NCBI GenBank assembly: GCA_947626225.1
Contig: CANQRH010000002.1
Location: 186,001-250,000 of the forward strand
DNA length: 64,000 bases
Source of the DNA: Candidatus Gastranaerophilales bacterium
Lineage (GTDB): Bacteria; Cyanobacteriota; Vampirovibrionia; Gastranaerophilales; Gastranaerophilaceae
Direction: 5' to 3'
Made by a program: the position numbers and the translations under genes. The notes under the pieces were generated by a model. It did not search any database. It worked only from the letters and a program-made list of their open reading frames with translations, and was not told where the DNA came from. Positions 30,331 through 40,088 of this stretch are shown here, piece after piece; position 1 is the first letter of the stretch, and each line of letters opens with the position of its first letter.

Positions 30331-30361
30331 CAAAAAAAGGAGTTAAAATACTCCTTTTTTG
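30331..30361. terminator. Bidirectional terminator between transporter and glycosyltransferase genes
   Basis: AAAAAAAGGAGT, loop of AT bases, ACTCCTTTTTT. On the minus strand it ends the GT5 transcript before the transporter gene. Confidence 0.8.
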
Positions 30362-30378
30362 CCAAAATGTGATAAAAG

Positions 30379-33174
30379 TTAATCTTTAGGAATTTCTTTA
30401 GTAAAATCTTTTATATCAAAACCTAAATCATCAAGATATTCACGCAGTGTACCGCCGACAATATTACCGTCACTGTCTTTTATAACCCAGCTTTGATCAC
30501 CGTCAATGGCATTTCTTATCATTTGGGTATGATTATTGCCCGAATAATAACTGTCAACGGCACGATATACAGCCTTGGTAAAATCATCACTCATAGCTTT
30601 ACGAAATATTTCGGTTTCTTCTTCATTCATAAAATCAGGTAAATTTAAAGATTTTTTAATTTTATCAACCGTACGTTCGGTAAGGAATCCGTTAACGCCG
30701 TCTTTTACGGAATCCACATGCCCGCCGACTCTTGTACAAATGACGGGTGTACCTTTATACAGAGATTCCCATTTAGCACCGTCAGGTTCAAAATAACTCG
30801 GATATAATGTGAAATCAGAGCCGCCTTGTAAAATGTTATTCGGTACATATCCGTCCATGTGTATTATATGCTCACCTTTATTTCCCATTTTTTCCTTTAA
30901 AGCAATAATATATTTTTTTATTCTATCGCCTTCTTCATCCTTTCCGCCAACTATAAATACAGGTTTTTTCTTACCGGGGTATTTGGTTTCCCAATCGGTC
31001 AAAACATTATTCATCACATCTGCGGCAATATCGATACCTTTTTGTTTTACAAACCTTGCGCCCATATTAAACACAATCGTATCATCCAAATCTTCGGGTT
31101 TTACATCTTTAACAGAGGTTGTATCAATATTTAAAATGTTGAATAAGTCACGGTTTTTAGTTTTTTTATATTCAACCATGGAATTCATATAATCAATAAG
31201 TGCCGCTTTATTTTTTTTACGGGCAAGAATAATATGCTCCATAGAATCTTCATGAGTATTTGGAGTAAATTTTCTAAGTGTGAAAATGCCTTTTCTCTTC
31301 AAATCATCAAGAGTATTGTTTATTGCTTTCGAACCTATTGCTTTGAGTTTTTCTATTTTAACCTTAAATTCTTTTGAATCAATTTTTTCAGACAAGATTT
31401 TATTCATTTGAATTTTTTCATCATCCGATAAACCTTGTATATGAGTTAAAGTATCTTTAAATATGGAGAATTTATCACCGTTTAAAGCGGTATTAAAACC
31501 ATTTATACTATTAAGGCTTATTTCATTGACACTTCTGTCCCAACCGTTGCTTCTGCCTTTTAATGTACCGTTATTATATCTTTGGTTCAGAATGTGTGTC
31601 ATTCCGAGACCTCTTGATATATCATGTGAAATTTCATAAGCATAATTAGGAGATACGGGACGCATTATAGTGGAATAACATGCAGCCATATTGGCCAAAT
31701 TTACATTACCGTCAATAGTTAAAGCATTTGCAATCCCTTTTCCGAAACCGGTTTTTGCATACTTGTATATATCATAAGCATATTCACCGAAAAGGGAATT
31801 CAATATATCACCTTTGTGCGCCCAGTCAATTCCCTGATGTTCCAAGTTATGATTGATATTAACTAAATTCATTGTTTTGAACATTTCTGCAGCACTGTTA
31901 TTTAACGTACCAAATGCAGCTTCAACGGGTGCTTTTAAGCGCATCAAGGCAGCTAACGCAGCAGCATGCCAGTCATTTAATATCATAGCCGACGGCGCTT
32001 TTATGTCCGTAATTTTATCAAACAATTTATACTCTGTCATGGAGTTTGGATCAACCAGAAGCTTATTAAATTCATAAGCAAGTTTCGGAAGCAAAGCATA
32101 ACGCTCATTTTCCGATACAACATAAGAATTGTCATAAAGTCCGGATGAAGTAAAATAGTCATCGCATTTAAACATCAATCTCTTATGACCTTGTCTGGGA
32201 TCCCAACCGGTAAATACATCAACATTAAGCAGTTTTGGATGTCCGTCTCTGAAAACTTCGGTTTTAAAGCTGGCAACCAAATCTACAGGCATAGAAAACA
32301 GTTTTGAGGGCTCATTTATATTATAAAGATAAGTATACTTATTGTTTTCAAAAACAAGTTTTGATACTCCGGGAATAAGGCTCATAGGACGAACCACATA
32401 ATTATCAATACCAAGTTTTGTCATGTTTTTAGCCATTTGCACGGGAACTTCTCCGAGTCCTCCGGATTTCTCGGGGATAGATTCGGCTGTAACAGACCAA
32501 ATTGTCGCATTTTTATTCAACATTTTCTTTGCAACGGACTTATTGCCGTTTATAAAATCAGAGGCAACATTTTTTAGGTATGTTTTAACTTCCGTGGGAA
32601 GTTCTTTCGGCTTACCGTCATTGGATAAATTCCTCAAAAGCGGGATGCCGTCAACTACTTCTACGCATCTGCTTATATAATCGGCACTGCTTCTTGCAGC
32701 GGCAATTGAATTTTGTCTGTCAGTCAAGCTGTTAAGCCATTTATCATACCATTCCGATTTCTCGTCAATAAGCGATTGATTTTTTTGGGAATTTTTTAAA
32801 GCTTCTCCTGCATTAGTTATGGCATCATTAACTTTTTTACCTAACTTTGACACATCATCTTTTATCGCGTTAACAGCAGTATTGAAAGTATCGGATATAT
32901 TCATATCAGCTTTTGCTAAATCATCAATTTTATCCGAAAAAGTATTTAATCGCTGATTAAAAGAAGCTTGTAAAGGTTTTCCCATACCGCGGGAGAGCGC
33001 AACGGCAGCAATACCGATGGCGGCAAGAGATGCTGCCGAACTAACGTATACAGCGGTTTTTAATGTTCTATCTTTTTTGTCGGGAAGCGGCTCGGGAGTA
33101 ATATTATTGTTACTCATAAGCCATTTAAAATCATTATTATTAGAGCTAAAATAAACCTTTTGAACCGGACTCAT
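30379..33174 (-). CDS. Membrane-anchored GT5 glycosyltransferase (glycogen/starch synthase-like)
   Basis: A 931-residue protein almost twice the length of glycogen synthase. Residues 40-65 form a hydrophobic segment (VYVSSAASLAAIGIAAVALS), and 70-190 are charged and probably coiled. From about 225 a GT5 fold follows: SVTAESIPEKSGGLGEVPVQ (the KxGGL sugar-nucleotide loop), LNDWHAAALAALMRL, SPNYAYEI, NMGARFVKQKGIDI and YFEPDGAKWESLYKGTPVIC with two Glu at the active site. Long insertions lie between these. It probably transfers glucose into an alpha-glucan at a membrane, but the donor and acceptor are unknown. The N-terminus MSPVQKVYFSSNNNDF is not part of the enzyme family. Confidence 0.8.
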   Translation of the reverse strand: MSPVQKVYFSSNNNDFKWLMSNNNITPEPLPDKKDRTLKTAVYVSSAASLAAIGIAAVALSRGMGKPLQASFNQRLNTFSDKIDDLAKADMNISDTFNTAVNAIKDDVSKLGKKVNDAITNAGEALKNSQKNQSLIDEKSEWYDKWLNSLTDRQNSIAAARSSADYISRCVEVVDGIPLLRNLSNDGKPKELPTEVKTYLKNVASDFINGNKSVAKKMLNKNATIWSVTAESIPEKSGGLGEVPVQMAKNMTKLGIDNYVVRPMSLIPGVSKLVFENNKYTYLYNINEPSKLFSMPVDLVASFKTEVFRDGHPKLLNVDVFTGWDPRQGHKRLMFKCDDYFTSSGLYDNSYVVSENERYALLPKLAYEFNKLLVDPNSMTEYKLFDKITDIKAPSAMILNDWHAAALAALMRLKAPVEAAFGTLNNSAAEMFKTMNLVNINHNLEHQGIDWAHKGDILNSLFGEYAYDIYKYAKTGFGKGIANALTIDGNVNLANMAACYSTIMRPVSPNYAYEISHDISRGLGMTHILNQRYNNGTLKGRSNGWDRSVNEISLNSINGFNTALNGDKFSIFKDTLTHIQGLSDDEKIQMNKILSEKIDSKEFKVKIEKLKAIGSKAINNTLDDLKRKGIFTLRKFTPNTHEDSMEHIILARKKNKAALIDYMNSMVEYKKTKNRDLFNILNIDTTSVKDVKPEDLDDTIVFNMGARFVKQKGIDIAADVMNNVLTDWETKYPGKKKPVFIVGGKDEEGDRIKKYIIALKEKMGNKGEHIIHMDGYVPNNILQGGSDFTLYPSYFEPDGAKWESLYKGTPVICTRVGGHVDSVKDGVNGFLTERTVDKIKKSLNLPDFMNEEETEIFRKAMSDDFTKAVYRAVDSYYSGNNHTQMIRNAIDGDQSWVIKDSDGNIVGGTLREYLDDLGFDIKDFTKEIPKD

Positions 33175-33332
33175 AAATTACCTGTAATAAATATCACGCT
33201 ATTATATAACTTGTAAAGGAAAAATTTTGCCAAAATAAGCAGACGAAATTTACAATTCTTTACACGCTAAAAACTCCTATAAACACAATATTATTCTTTC
33301 ATAAAGGGTTATAATATGTCAAGTATATAAAT

Positions 33333-34211
33333 TTACTTAACAAGAACATCAATCATTTCATAAATAACGGTAAAACGTGAAATTAAATCATCAAAGTTTT
33401 CTGCTTTCAAAAGAGAACGAAACAAAGAGCCAAATTGAAGGAATTTTTTCTGTCTTATTCCTATTGTTAACACATTGCCTTTCAGAGAAAACAGATATCC
33501 CTTTGCGTTATAAACCTCGCCCGATTTTTTAATTACATTCCATAATTCTTCATTTATAATCTGCAAATTACTTTTACACGCAAAAACATACATGAAATCG
33601 TTTAAGTCTTTAATATGCGGGTTAACTTGTCTATACCTGTTATAAACCGCCTCATTTTTTGAAAGCATAATTATATGATTATCAATACTAAACGGCAATT
33701 CCATTTGTATAAGTACGCCTTTAAACAGTACTGTATCTGCGGGGATTATAAATTTTGTATGCGAAACGGTAATATTCACGTTTTTATATATACCGAAATA
33801 GCTTGCAATATCCTCTCTTGATTCAAAAGAGCGGAATAAATTTGAATCAATTACGGATTCAATATCATGATTTTTAGGCCAATTTTTAAAATTTGCAACG
33901 GGTTTTAAAAATTTCGGGAATAAATTTTCGGCAAGATAGGTTCTGTAATCCCTCATTGCAACAATTATTGATATAATTCCTTTAAGAAGCAGAAAATACA
34001 TAAGAAAAAGAATAACAGCGACAACAGCAGGGATGAAAAAATTGTTAACCGAGATATAGACAAATAACAAACACATGCCCAAACCTGCCGCAAAAAAGAA
34101 AAGAGATTTTAGTATTGAAGTAAAAATTATTTTTTTACGTCTGCCCTCTTCCGATTTAAGTTCCGGAAGTATTTCCTCATTAAAGTATTTATAATAAATT
34201 TCTTTGAACAT
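33333..34211 (-). CDS. Membrane protein resembling DUF3137
   Basis: A 292-residue protein with two adjacent hydrophobic segments at about residues 30-50 and 55-82, followed by a soluble domain. The soluble part has the DUF3137-like pattern of an acidic segment (SNLFRSFESREDIASYFG) leading into ADTVLFKGVLIQMELP. The family's function is unknown. The assignment rests on layout and the FKG motif. No partner gene overlaps it; tRNA-Lys lies 38 bp upstream on the same strand. Confidence 0.6.
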   Translation of the reverse strand: MFKEIYYKYFNEEILPELKSEEGRRKKIIFTSILKSLFFFAAGLGMCLLFVYISVNNFFIPAVVAVILFLMYFLLLKGIISIIVAMRDYRTYLAENLFPKFLKPVANFKNWPKNHDIESVIDSNLFRSFESREDIASYFGIYKNVNITVSHTKFIIPADTVLFKGVLIQMELPFSIDNHIIMLSKNEAVYNRYRQVNPHIKDLNDFMYVFACKSNLQIINEELWNVIKKSGEVYNAKGYLFSLKGNVLTIGIRQKKFLQFGSLFRSLLKAENFDDLISRFTVIYEMIDVLVK

Positions 34212-34225
34212 ATTAACCTAAATAA

Positions 34226-34246
34226 AAAACCCCTGCTCGGGGTTTA
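34226..34246 (-). terminator. Terminator of tRNA-Lys
   Basis: On the minus strand AAACCCC, loop GAGCA, GGGGTTTTTTATTT immediately after the tRNA CCA end. Confidence 0.8.
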
Positions 34247-34248
34247 AA

Positions 34249-34324
34249 TGGTGCGCTTGGCGCGATTCGAACGCGCGACCTATCCCTTAAAAGGGGAGTG
34301 CTCTACCTGCTGAGCTACAAGCGC
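34249..34324 (-). tRNA. tRNA-Lys (anticodon TTT)
   Basis: A 76-base cloverleaf on the minus strand: acceptor GCGCTTG/CAAGCGC, D-arm GCTC/GAGC, anticodon loop CTTTTAA (anticodon TTT), T-arm GCGCG-TTCGAAT-CGCGC. The CCA end is encoded. Confidence 0.96.
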
Positions 34325-34394
34325 GAAAGTGCTATTCATTTCGCCAGTGAAATTATACTAACAGGAACAATTTTGAATGTCAATAATTTTGTAT

Positions 34395-34421
34395 AAAAAA
34401 ATCTCCTTTCGGAGATTTTTT
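34395..34421 (-). terminator. Terminator after the double-HTH gene
   Basis: AAAAAATCTCC, loop TTTC (GAAA on the minus strand), GGAGATTTTTT. It touches the stop codon of the gene ending at 34420. Confidence 0.82.
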
Positions 34422-34983
34422 ATTTCAGATTAACATATTTCTTTGCGCAATCAAACATTGAATTTACCAGTGCCGCGTTGGAATATATATTCATTCCGTT
34501 CGATTCAAGCACTTGCTTCATCCGCTTTTCCCACATTGAATAAATATCTTCTTTACTCAAATCAAGAACTTGTGCAATCATCGTCAATTCCTTAAAATCA
34601 ATGGGAATAGGCAGAGTCCCTCTGAGCATATCAACTATATCAATACGTTTTTTGCGCGGGAAAGATTTTAAAAAGTTAATAACCGACATTCCTTTTTCTT
34701 TCATGACATCCTTGAAAAATTCTACGGAATCATCCACAAGAACAGGTTCCTGCGGTATTTTATATTCTTCAAATTCCTCGGGTTCAATTTCCATTACTAC
34801 CGCTATACGTTCAAGTGTTGTAGAACGTGTTGAAAACGGGATGGTATTATCAATCAAATTATATACATAAGAAAGAGTAACCCCTATCATCTCCGCAAAA
34901 TCTTTTTTATGCAGAGAATTCTTATCTAAAAATCGTGCGACTTTTTCCGAACTTTTTTCCTGAATTATAGGTTTATTTTTCAT
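34420..34983 (-). CDS. Probable DNA-binding protein with two XRE-type helix-turn-helix domains
   Basis: A 187-residue protein. Residues 12-75 match the XRE/Cro helix-turn-helix layout (ARFLDKNSLHKKDFAEMIGV, TLSYVYNLIDN, TTLERIAVVMEIEPEEF). A weaker second copy lies at about 88-148 (VMKEKGMSVINFLKSFPRKK, ELTMIAQVLDLSKEDIYSMW). XRE proteins usually repress transcription. It is read divergently from pth with a 120-bp gap that could hold its operator. Target unknown. Confidence 0.75.
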   Translation of the reverse strand: MKNKPIIQEKSSEKVARFLDKNSLHKKDFAEMIGVTLSYVYNLIDNTIPFSTRSTTLERIAVVMEIEPEEFEEYKIPQEPVLVDDSVEFFKDVMKEKGMSVINFLKSFPRKKRIDIVDMLRGTLPIPIDFKELTMIAQVLDLSKEDIYSMWEKRMKQVLESNGMNIYSNAALVNSMFDCAKKYVNLK

Positions 34984-35106
34984 AATTTTATCCTCATTGC
35001 AACTTCAAAATAAATGTATTTTATCATTTTGTTAAGCGAAAGTATGGTAAACAGGTATGCTAATATTTATTTACGTTAAAATAATAAATATAAAGGACAG
35101 ATAAAT

Positions 35107-35652
35107 ATGAAACTTATTGCAGGACTCGGCAACATAGGAGAAAAATACTGCTTTACAAGACATAACGCAGGATTTATGGTTCTTGACAAATGGGCGCTTG
35201 ATGATGGTTTTTCTTTTAAAGAAGAGAAAAAACTGAAATGTTTTATTGCAAAAAATGATGAAATAATATTTATTAAACCGACAACTTTTATGAACTTGTC
35301 GGGAGAAGCAGTCAGAGCGGTAATTGATTATTACAAGATTGATATAAAAGATATTTTAATAGTTTATGATGACCTGTCGCTTGATTTGGGCGTAATAAGA
35401 TTTCGTGCAAGCGGTTCGGACGGCGGACATAACGGAATCAAATCAATTATCACACATTTGGGGACGGATAAATTTGACAGACTCAAAATCGGTATAGGCC
35501 CTCAACCTGCAATACCGTCAGAATATTACGTCCTTCAGAATTTCCCCAAAGAAAATCTTGATACTTTAAAAGAAGTCTTAAAAAAATCAATAGAAGGAAT
35601 AAAATTCTATCTCGTCAGCGGAATGGAAAAAACACAGAATAAGTACAATTGA
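35107..35652 (+). CDS. pth: Peptidyl-tRNA hydrolase
   Basis: A 181-residue enzyme that frees tRNA from prematurely released peptidyl-tRNA. Active-site residues are in LGNIGEKYCFTRHNAGF (Asn 9, His 19), PTTFMNLSGEAV and the IVYDDLSLDLGVIRFRASGS region (catalytic Asp), followed by DGGHNGIKSI. Length is normal. Start follows AAAGGAC at 35092-35098. It is read together with the TPR gene 44 bp downstream. Confidence 0.96.
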   Translation: MKLIAGLGNIGEKYCFTRHNAGFMVLDKWALDDGFSFKEEKKLKCFIAKNDEIIFIKPTTFMNLSGEAVRAVIDYYKIDIKDILIVYDDLSLDLGVIRFRASGSDGGHNGIKSIITHLGTDKFDRLKIGIGPQPAIPSEYYVLQNFPKENLDTLKEVLKKSIEGIKFYLVSGMEKTQNKYN

Positions 35653-35696
35653 TTTAATAATTTTTCAAATATATAATCAGACAAAAGGAGTTAAAA

Positions 35697-37097
35697 ATGA
35701 ATCTTGCAGAACAATATGAAGAAAACGAACAATACACTCAAGCTTATGAAGAATATAAAAAAATGCACGAAAGAAATCCTAAGGATTTAAGCGTTTTAGA
35801 ACGTTTGGGACATCTTGCAAATGTTCTTGATCAAAAAGAAGAAGCCGCACATTTTTATACAAAAATACTTGAAGCGGACGCCACAAATGTTTTGGCTTAC
35901 GAACAGCTTATGGATATTTACGTGACCACCGACAAATACAAATATTACATATACAGAGGAAATCTTCACAGCATTGAACACAAATATGAACATGCAATAA
36001 ATGACTACAAAAAAGCAGTAAATTCCGCTCAAAACGACAACGAAATGATGAGTGCAAGATTTGTCCTCGGAACGCTTTACGAACAGGAAGGAAATAACTT
36101 AAAAGCCATTGATGAATATTTGAAAGTTTCCGATTACGAAAATACTTATGAAGATGTTTACTTAAGACTTGCGAATTTATACCTGAAAGAAGATGCACCC
36201 GCAAGTGCGATTGAAGTTCTCGAGCGTGCGAAAAATAACGGATTTGACACAACGAGAGTAAAAGAATCTCTTGCGGATTTATATTTGAAAAACGGCAATC
36301 CTGAAAAAGCTTTGGAAATAACATCGGATGAATTAACAAAAGTAAAATGCCTGCTTGATACGGGTAAAAAAGACGAAGCAATAAAAAAATTGAATGAACT
36401 TGAAAACGAATATTCACACATAGCACAGTATCATTCCCTAAAAGCTCAATATTACTACATGAACGGAGAATATGAAAAAGCACTTGAAAGTGTTGAAGAA
36501 TTTGACAAAGCTGAAAAAAATTCTCCTCTGACCTATCAAATGCGAGCACTGATATATGAAGAACAAAAAGATGATTACAAAGCTCATATAAACTGGGGCA
36601 GATACAATCTTGTAAGAGGCAACAAAGACATTGCAATAAACGAATTTTTAAATGCATATCAGCTTAATGACAGCGATTTGGATTTGCTCAATACACTTGC
36701 AATGCTCTTGGAAGAATCAGGGGACAGAAATCATGCAATGGAGCTTTATGAAAAGATTTCTTCTCTTGATGAAAACGATAAAAAAGCGCTTCAAAAACTT
36801 GCCGATTTCAGAGAAAGTATAGGCGATTATAAAGCTCAGGCAGATTATTTGTTGAAGCTTTATAAACTGGATAAAAGAAATGCTCTTGTGGTTAAAAAGC
36901 TTGGAGATGCTTTTGAAAAAACAAGAAATAAAGCCGAAGCACTTGAATGTTACGAAAAATTTCTTGAAATAGGCAAAGGCAGTCCGGATTATGACAAAGT
37001 AAAACAAAAGCTTGAAAAGCTCAATAATACGGAAATGAGCGATGATGAAGGATTGCTTGATAAAATTATAGGCTGGTTTAACAAAGATAAAATTTAA
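35697..37097 (+). CDS. Tetratricopeptide-repeat protein
   Basis: A 466-residue protein composed almost wholly of TPR units, at least eight visible: YEENEQYTQAYEEYKKMHER, HSIEHKYEHAINDYKKAVNS, GNNLKAIDEYLKVSD, APASAIEVLERAKNNG, GNPEKALEITSDELT, GEYEKALESVEEFDKAEKNS, GDRNHAMELYEKISSL and KAEALECYEKFLEIGK. It ends with LLDKIIGWFNKDKI. It has no signal peptide or membrane segment. TPR scaffolds mediate protein-protein contacts; its partner is unknown, although the convergent neighbour is a PilC/GspF gene. Confidence 0.88.
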   Translation: MNLAEQYEENEQYTQAYEEYKKMHERNPKDLSVLERLGHLANVLDQKEEAAHFYTKILEADATNVLAYEQLMDIYVTTDKYKYYIYRGNLHSIEHKYEHAINDYKKAVNSAQNDNEMMSARFVLGTLYEQEGNNLKAIDEYLKVSDYENTYEDVYLRLANLYLKEDAPASAIEVLERAKNNGFDTTRVKESLADLYLKNGNPEKALEITSDELTKVKCLLDTGKKDEAIKKLNELENEYSHIAQYHSLKAQYYYMNGEYEKALESVEEFDKAEKNSPLTYQMRALIYEEQKDDYKAHINWGRYNLVRGNKDIAINEFLNAYQLNDSDLDLLNTLAMLLEESGDRNHAMELYEKISSLDENDKKALQKLADFRESIGDYKAQADYLLKLYKLDKRNALVVKKLGDAFEKTRNKAEALECYEKFLEIGKGSPDYDKVKQKLEKLNNTEMSDDEGLLDKIIGWFNKDKI

Positions 37098-38290
37098 AAA
37101 GCCAACGAACCGAGCATTCCTGCATACATTTGATAAAACGCAAGCACTATAAACAAAACTACCGCACCGATAATAACCATAACAGTCGGTTCAAACAGTT
37201 TTGTAAGAGCGGTCAGTGCCATATCTACTTTTTTATCAATCACTGAAGCACAGTCCGCAAACATTTTTCCGAGCATTCCGGACTTTTCACCCGCAGAAAC
37301 AATTGCCAGCATGTCAAAAGGCAAAACATCAGCCTTTTGAAGCGCCTGAGTAATTGATGAACCGTTTTTTACAAGATTGAGTGAATTTGCAACTTTCTTC
37401 TTAATAACAAGATTTTCAACCGTAGCGGATGCAAGCTCCAAAGCTGACATTACGGAGATTCCCGCATCATAAGCAAGATGCATTACGGTTAAAAAGTTTG
37501 AAAGGTTTACACAGCGTACAAAATCCGATACAACGGGAACGGAAATAATAAATTTATCGAGATGTTTTTTAAATTCAACATTCTTCAATGAATTAAGAAA
37601 ATAAAAAACTCCGCCCGCCATTAAAATAATTATCAGCCACCAAAAATTATTAACAAAATTACATATCCCGAAAAGCAGACTTGCAAGCGGCGGTATATCT
37701 CCGCCGTTTGAATCAATAATCCCTTCAAAGGCAGGAAAAACAAATTTTGAAAACAGCAGAAGAACACCAAACATCAAAACAATAAGTACACAAGGATACA
37801 GAGAAGCGTTAATTATTTTGCTTTTAACCGTATCTTGTTTCCTGAGGAGTAAAAGTACTCTTTCAAAAGCCTTTTCAAGCTCTCCCGAATTTTCGCCCGC
37901 TTTGATAAGTCCTGTGTAAACCGCACCGAAAGTATCTTTATAGCGTTCCGTCATTACCTCATGTAAAGATTTACCTTCAAGCAGAGCTTCACGAATATCA
38001 AGAGATATTTTCTTTATTTTAAGATTTTGTGCATTTTCGGCACACGAAGATAAAGCCTCAATAATCGGAATTCCGGCAGACAAAAGCACCTGCAATTCCG
38101 AAGTAAAAAGGATTTTATCTTTTAGTGGTAAAAAAGGCGAATTTTCGCCTGATAAAATTTCAGTGATTTTCACGGGCAGGTAGCCTGCTTCAACAATTTT
38201 TGCTCTGGCATCTCTGGGACTTTCGGCTTCAATCTCGCCTTCCCTGAAATCTTTATTATTCTCCAAAGCTTTATATCTATACCTTGCCAT
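37094..38290 (-). CDS. Type II secretion / type IV pilus inner-membrane protein (GspF/PilC family)
   Basis: A 398-residue protein with two copies of the GspF domain (residues about 65-190 and 268-390) and three membrane helices. Family stretches: FTSELQVLLSAGIPIIEALS, GKSLHEVM, GLIKAGENSGELEKAFERV, and in the second copy FLTVMHLAYDAGISVMSALE and ML-AIVSAGEKSGMLGKMF, with the last helix TVMVIIGAVVLFIVLAFY. It forms the platform for pilus or pseudopilus assembly. Assembly ATPases are not in the window. Confidence 0.93.
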   Translation of the reverse strand: MARYRYKALENNKDFREGEIEAESPRDARAKIVEAGYLPVKITEILSGENSPFLPLKDKILFTSELQVLLSAGIPIIEALSSCAENAQNLKIKKISLDIREALLEGKSLHEVMTERYKDTFGAVYTGLIKAGENSGELEKAFERVLLLLRKQDTVKSKIINASLYPCVLIVLMFGVLLLFSKFVFPAFEGIIDSNGGDIPPLASLLFGICNFVNNFWWLIIILMAGGVFYFLNSLKNVEFKKHLDKFIISVPVVSDFVRCVNLSNFLTVMHLAYDAGISVMSALELASATVENLVIKKKVANSLNLVKNGSSITQALQKADVLPFDMLAIVSAGEKSGMLGKMFADCASVIDKKVDMALTALTKLFEPTVMVIIGAVVLFIVLAFYQMYAGMLGSLAF

Positions 38291-38366
38291 AAATATACTT
38301 TATATTATTTTTCCGTATTTTTCAAGATTTTATGCTATAATTACGGCAAAAAAGGAGAAAATTATA

Positions 38367-40088
38367 ATGAGGGACTTTGAATTTAATCTGACAATTGATG
38401 AACTTGAAAAACGCACGGATAAAGAATATTTAATAACAAAAAAGATGCTTGAGCCTGATGCTCCGGAATATTTAGGGCTTGAACAGGGAGATAAAGATGC
38501 ACTTAAGCATCTTGTAAAAGCCGCCTATATTCTCGAAAAAATTAATATGCAGCTTGACTGTCATCACAATTTGGAATTTAAAGCATTCCTTGAAAGGCAA
38601 AAAGGCAACAAACAGGCAGATTTAACCAAGATACTCTTTGATGCGCAAAAAGGTATTAACGCAATTGATACAATGTCACAAAAAATTAATCTTGCCAAGG
38701 GAATTAAAGAATTTCCGGGGAAAGGTGTTTATCCGGAAGATTTGTCCAAAGAAGAATTTCACGGTATTTTAACAAAAATGATTAATGAAGGTAAGATTAA
38801 CGAAGTGAAAAAAATTCTCACCCAGCGTTCCGTTGTTGAACGAAACGGAGAGGAACTCAAGGGAATTGATTATATTGACAAATTTAAAGATGATTTTTCA
38901 AAAATGGCGGATGAACTTGAAAAAGCCGCCAAAACATCCACAAATTCCGACTTCAACGAATATTTAAATTTACAGGCAAAAGCATTGAGAACCCCCGATC
39001 CGATGCTTGATGCATACGCAGATAAGAAATGGGCGTCATTACAGGATACTCCGCTTGAATTTACAATAACACGTGAAAACTATGAAGATGAAATGACGGG
39101 CACAATTGTTGAAAACGAATCGCTTATGAAACTTTTGGAAAAACACGGTATAACACCGATTCCTAAAGATTTTCTCGGCGGCAGAGTGGGAATCGTTAAT
39201 AAAAAAGGGACGGAAGCAATTACCGAAATAAAAAAATATCTTCCCACTTTGGCTAAAAATATGCCTTATGCCGATGAATATGAGCAAAACATCAGTCCCG
39301 ATAAGAGTACAAAACAAACTATGGCAGATGTTGATTTAGTTGCAGTAACCGGTGATGTCGGAAGCTACAGGGGCGGAATTACACTAGCAGAAAACCTCCC
39401 CAATGATGACAAACTCTCCTTAACTATCGGAGGCGGAAGAAGAAATGTTTATCACAGACAAATTCGTTTTATCAGCGATAAAGAAAAACTTCAAAAAAGA
39501 CTTGATGAAATATTAGATAAAGAACAGCATAAATATTATCTTGATGAAGCAGACCACTGGTTTACAATCGGACATGAAAACGCACATTCTCTCGGGCCGA
39601 AAAAAGCATGCGAATCTTTGGGCAAATACCGCAACATTATAGAGGAAAACAAGGCGGATATGGGTGCATTAGCGTTCGTAGATCTTTTGACAGAACTCGG
39701 AATGTATAATGAAGAACAGAGAAAACAAATTATTGTTACCACAATTGCCGATAACTTCCTTAAATCCAAACCCGAATTATCGCAGGCACACAGAGTCAGA
39801 ACCGTAATGCAGAATAATTTCTTTTCACAACGCGGTGCCTACACAATTACGGACGGTAAAATTCACGTTAATATAGATAAAGTCGTCCCGATTGCAAAAG
39901 AAATGCTTTCTCAAATTATACGTATTCAAATAGAAGGCGACTTTGCAAAAGCGGAAAAATACGTTACGGATAACTTTGTGTGGACGGACAATATGGAACT
40001 TATTGCCCAAAAACTCAGAAAAGTAAACAAAACTTTAAACGGCAGAGTTGAATCGAAGCTCGCGGATGAGCTTTTAAAACAGATCTAA
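38367..40088 (+). CDS. M49-like zinc metallopeptidase (dipeptidyl peptidase III-related)
   Basis: A 573-residue protein without a signal peptide. The metal site reads HENAHSLGP (403-411, HExxH form) followed by EENKADMGAL (426-435), the same order and spacing as in the branch of dipeptidyl peptidase III relatives with HExxH, such as the C-terminal domain of plant NUDX3-type proteins. Classical DPP III has HExxGH. Upstream, GDVGSYRGGITLAENLPNDD and downstream SQRGAYTI fit the same fold. It probably cleaves oligopeptides, but substrate is unknown. AAAGGAG precedes the start. Confidence 0.78.
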   Translation: MRDFEFNLTIDELEKRTDKEYLITKKMLEPDAPEYLGLEQGDKDALKHLVKAAYILEKINMQLDCHHNLEFKAFLERQKGNKQADLTKILFDAQKGINAIDTMSQKINLAKGIKEFPGKGVYPEDLSKEEFHGILTKMINEGKINEVKKILTQRSVVERNGEELKGIDYIDKFKDDFSKMADELEKAAKTSTNSDFNEYLNLQAKALRTPDPMLDAYADKKWASLQDTPLEFTITRENYEDEMTGTIVENESLMKLLEKHGITPIPKDFLGGRVGIVNKKGTEAITEIKKYLPTLAKNMPYADEYEQNISPDKSTKQTMADVDLVAVTGDVGSYRGGITLAENLPNDDKLSLTIGGGRRNVYHRQIRFISDKEKLQKRLDEILDKEQHKYYLDEADHWFTIGHENAHSLGPKKACESLGKYRNIIEENKADMGALAFVDLLTELGMYNEEQRKQIIVTTIADNFLKSKPELSQAHRVRTVMQNNFFSQRGAYTITDGKIHVNIDKVVPIAKEMLSQIIRIQIEGDFAKAEKYVTDNFVWTDNMELIAQKLRKVNKTLNGRVESKLADELLKQI

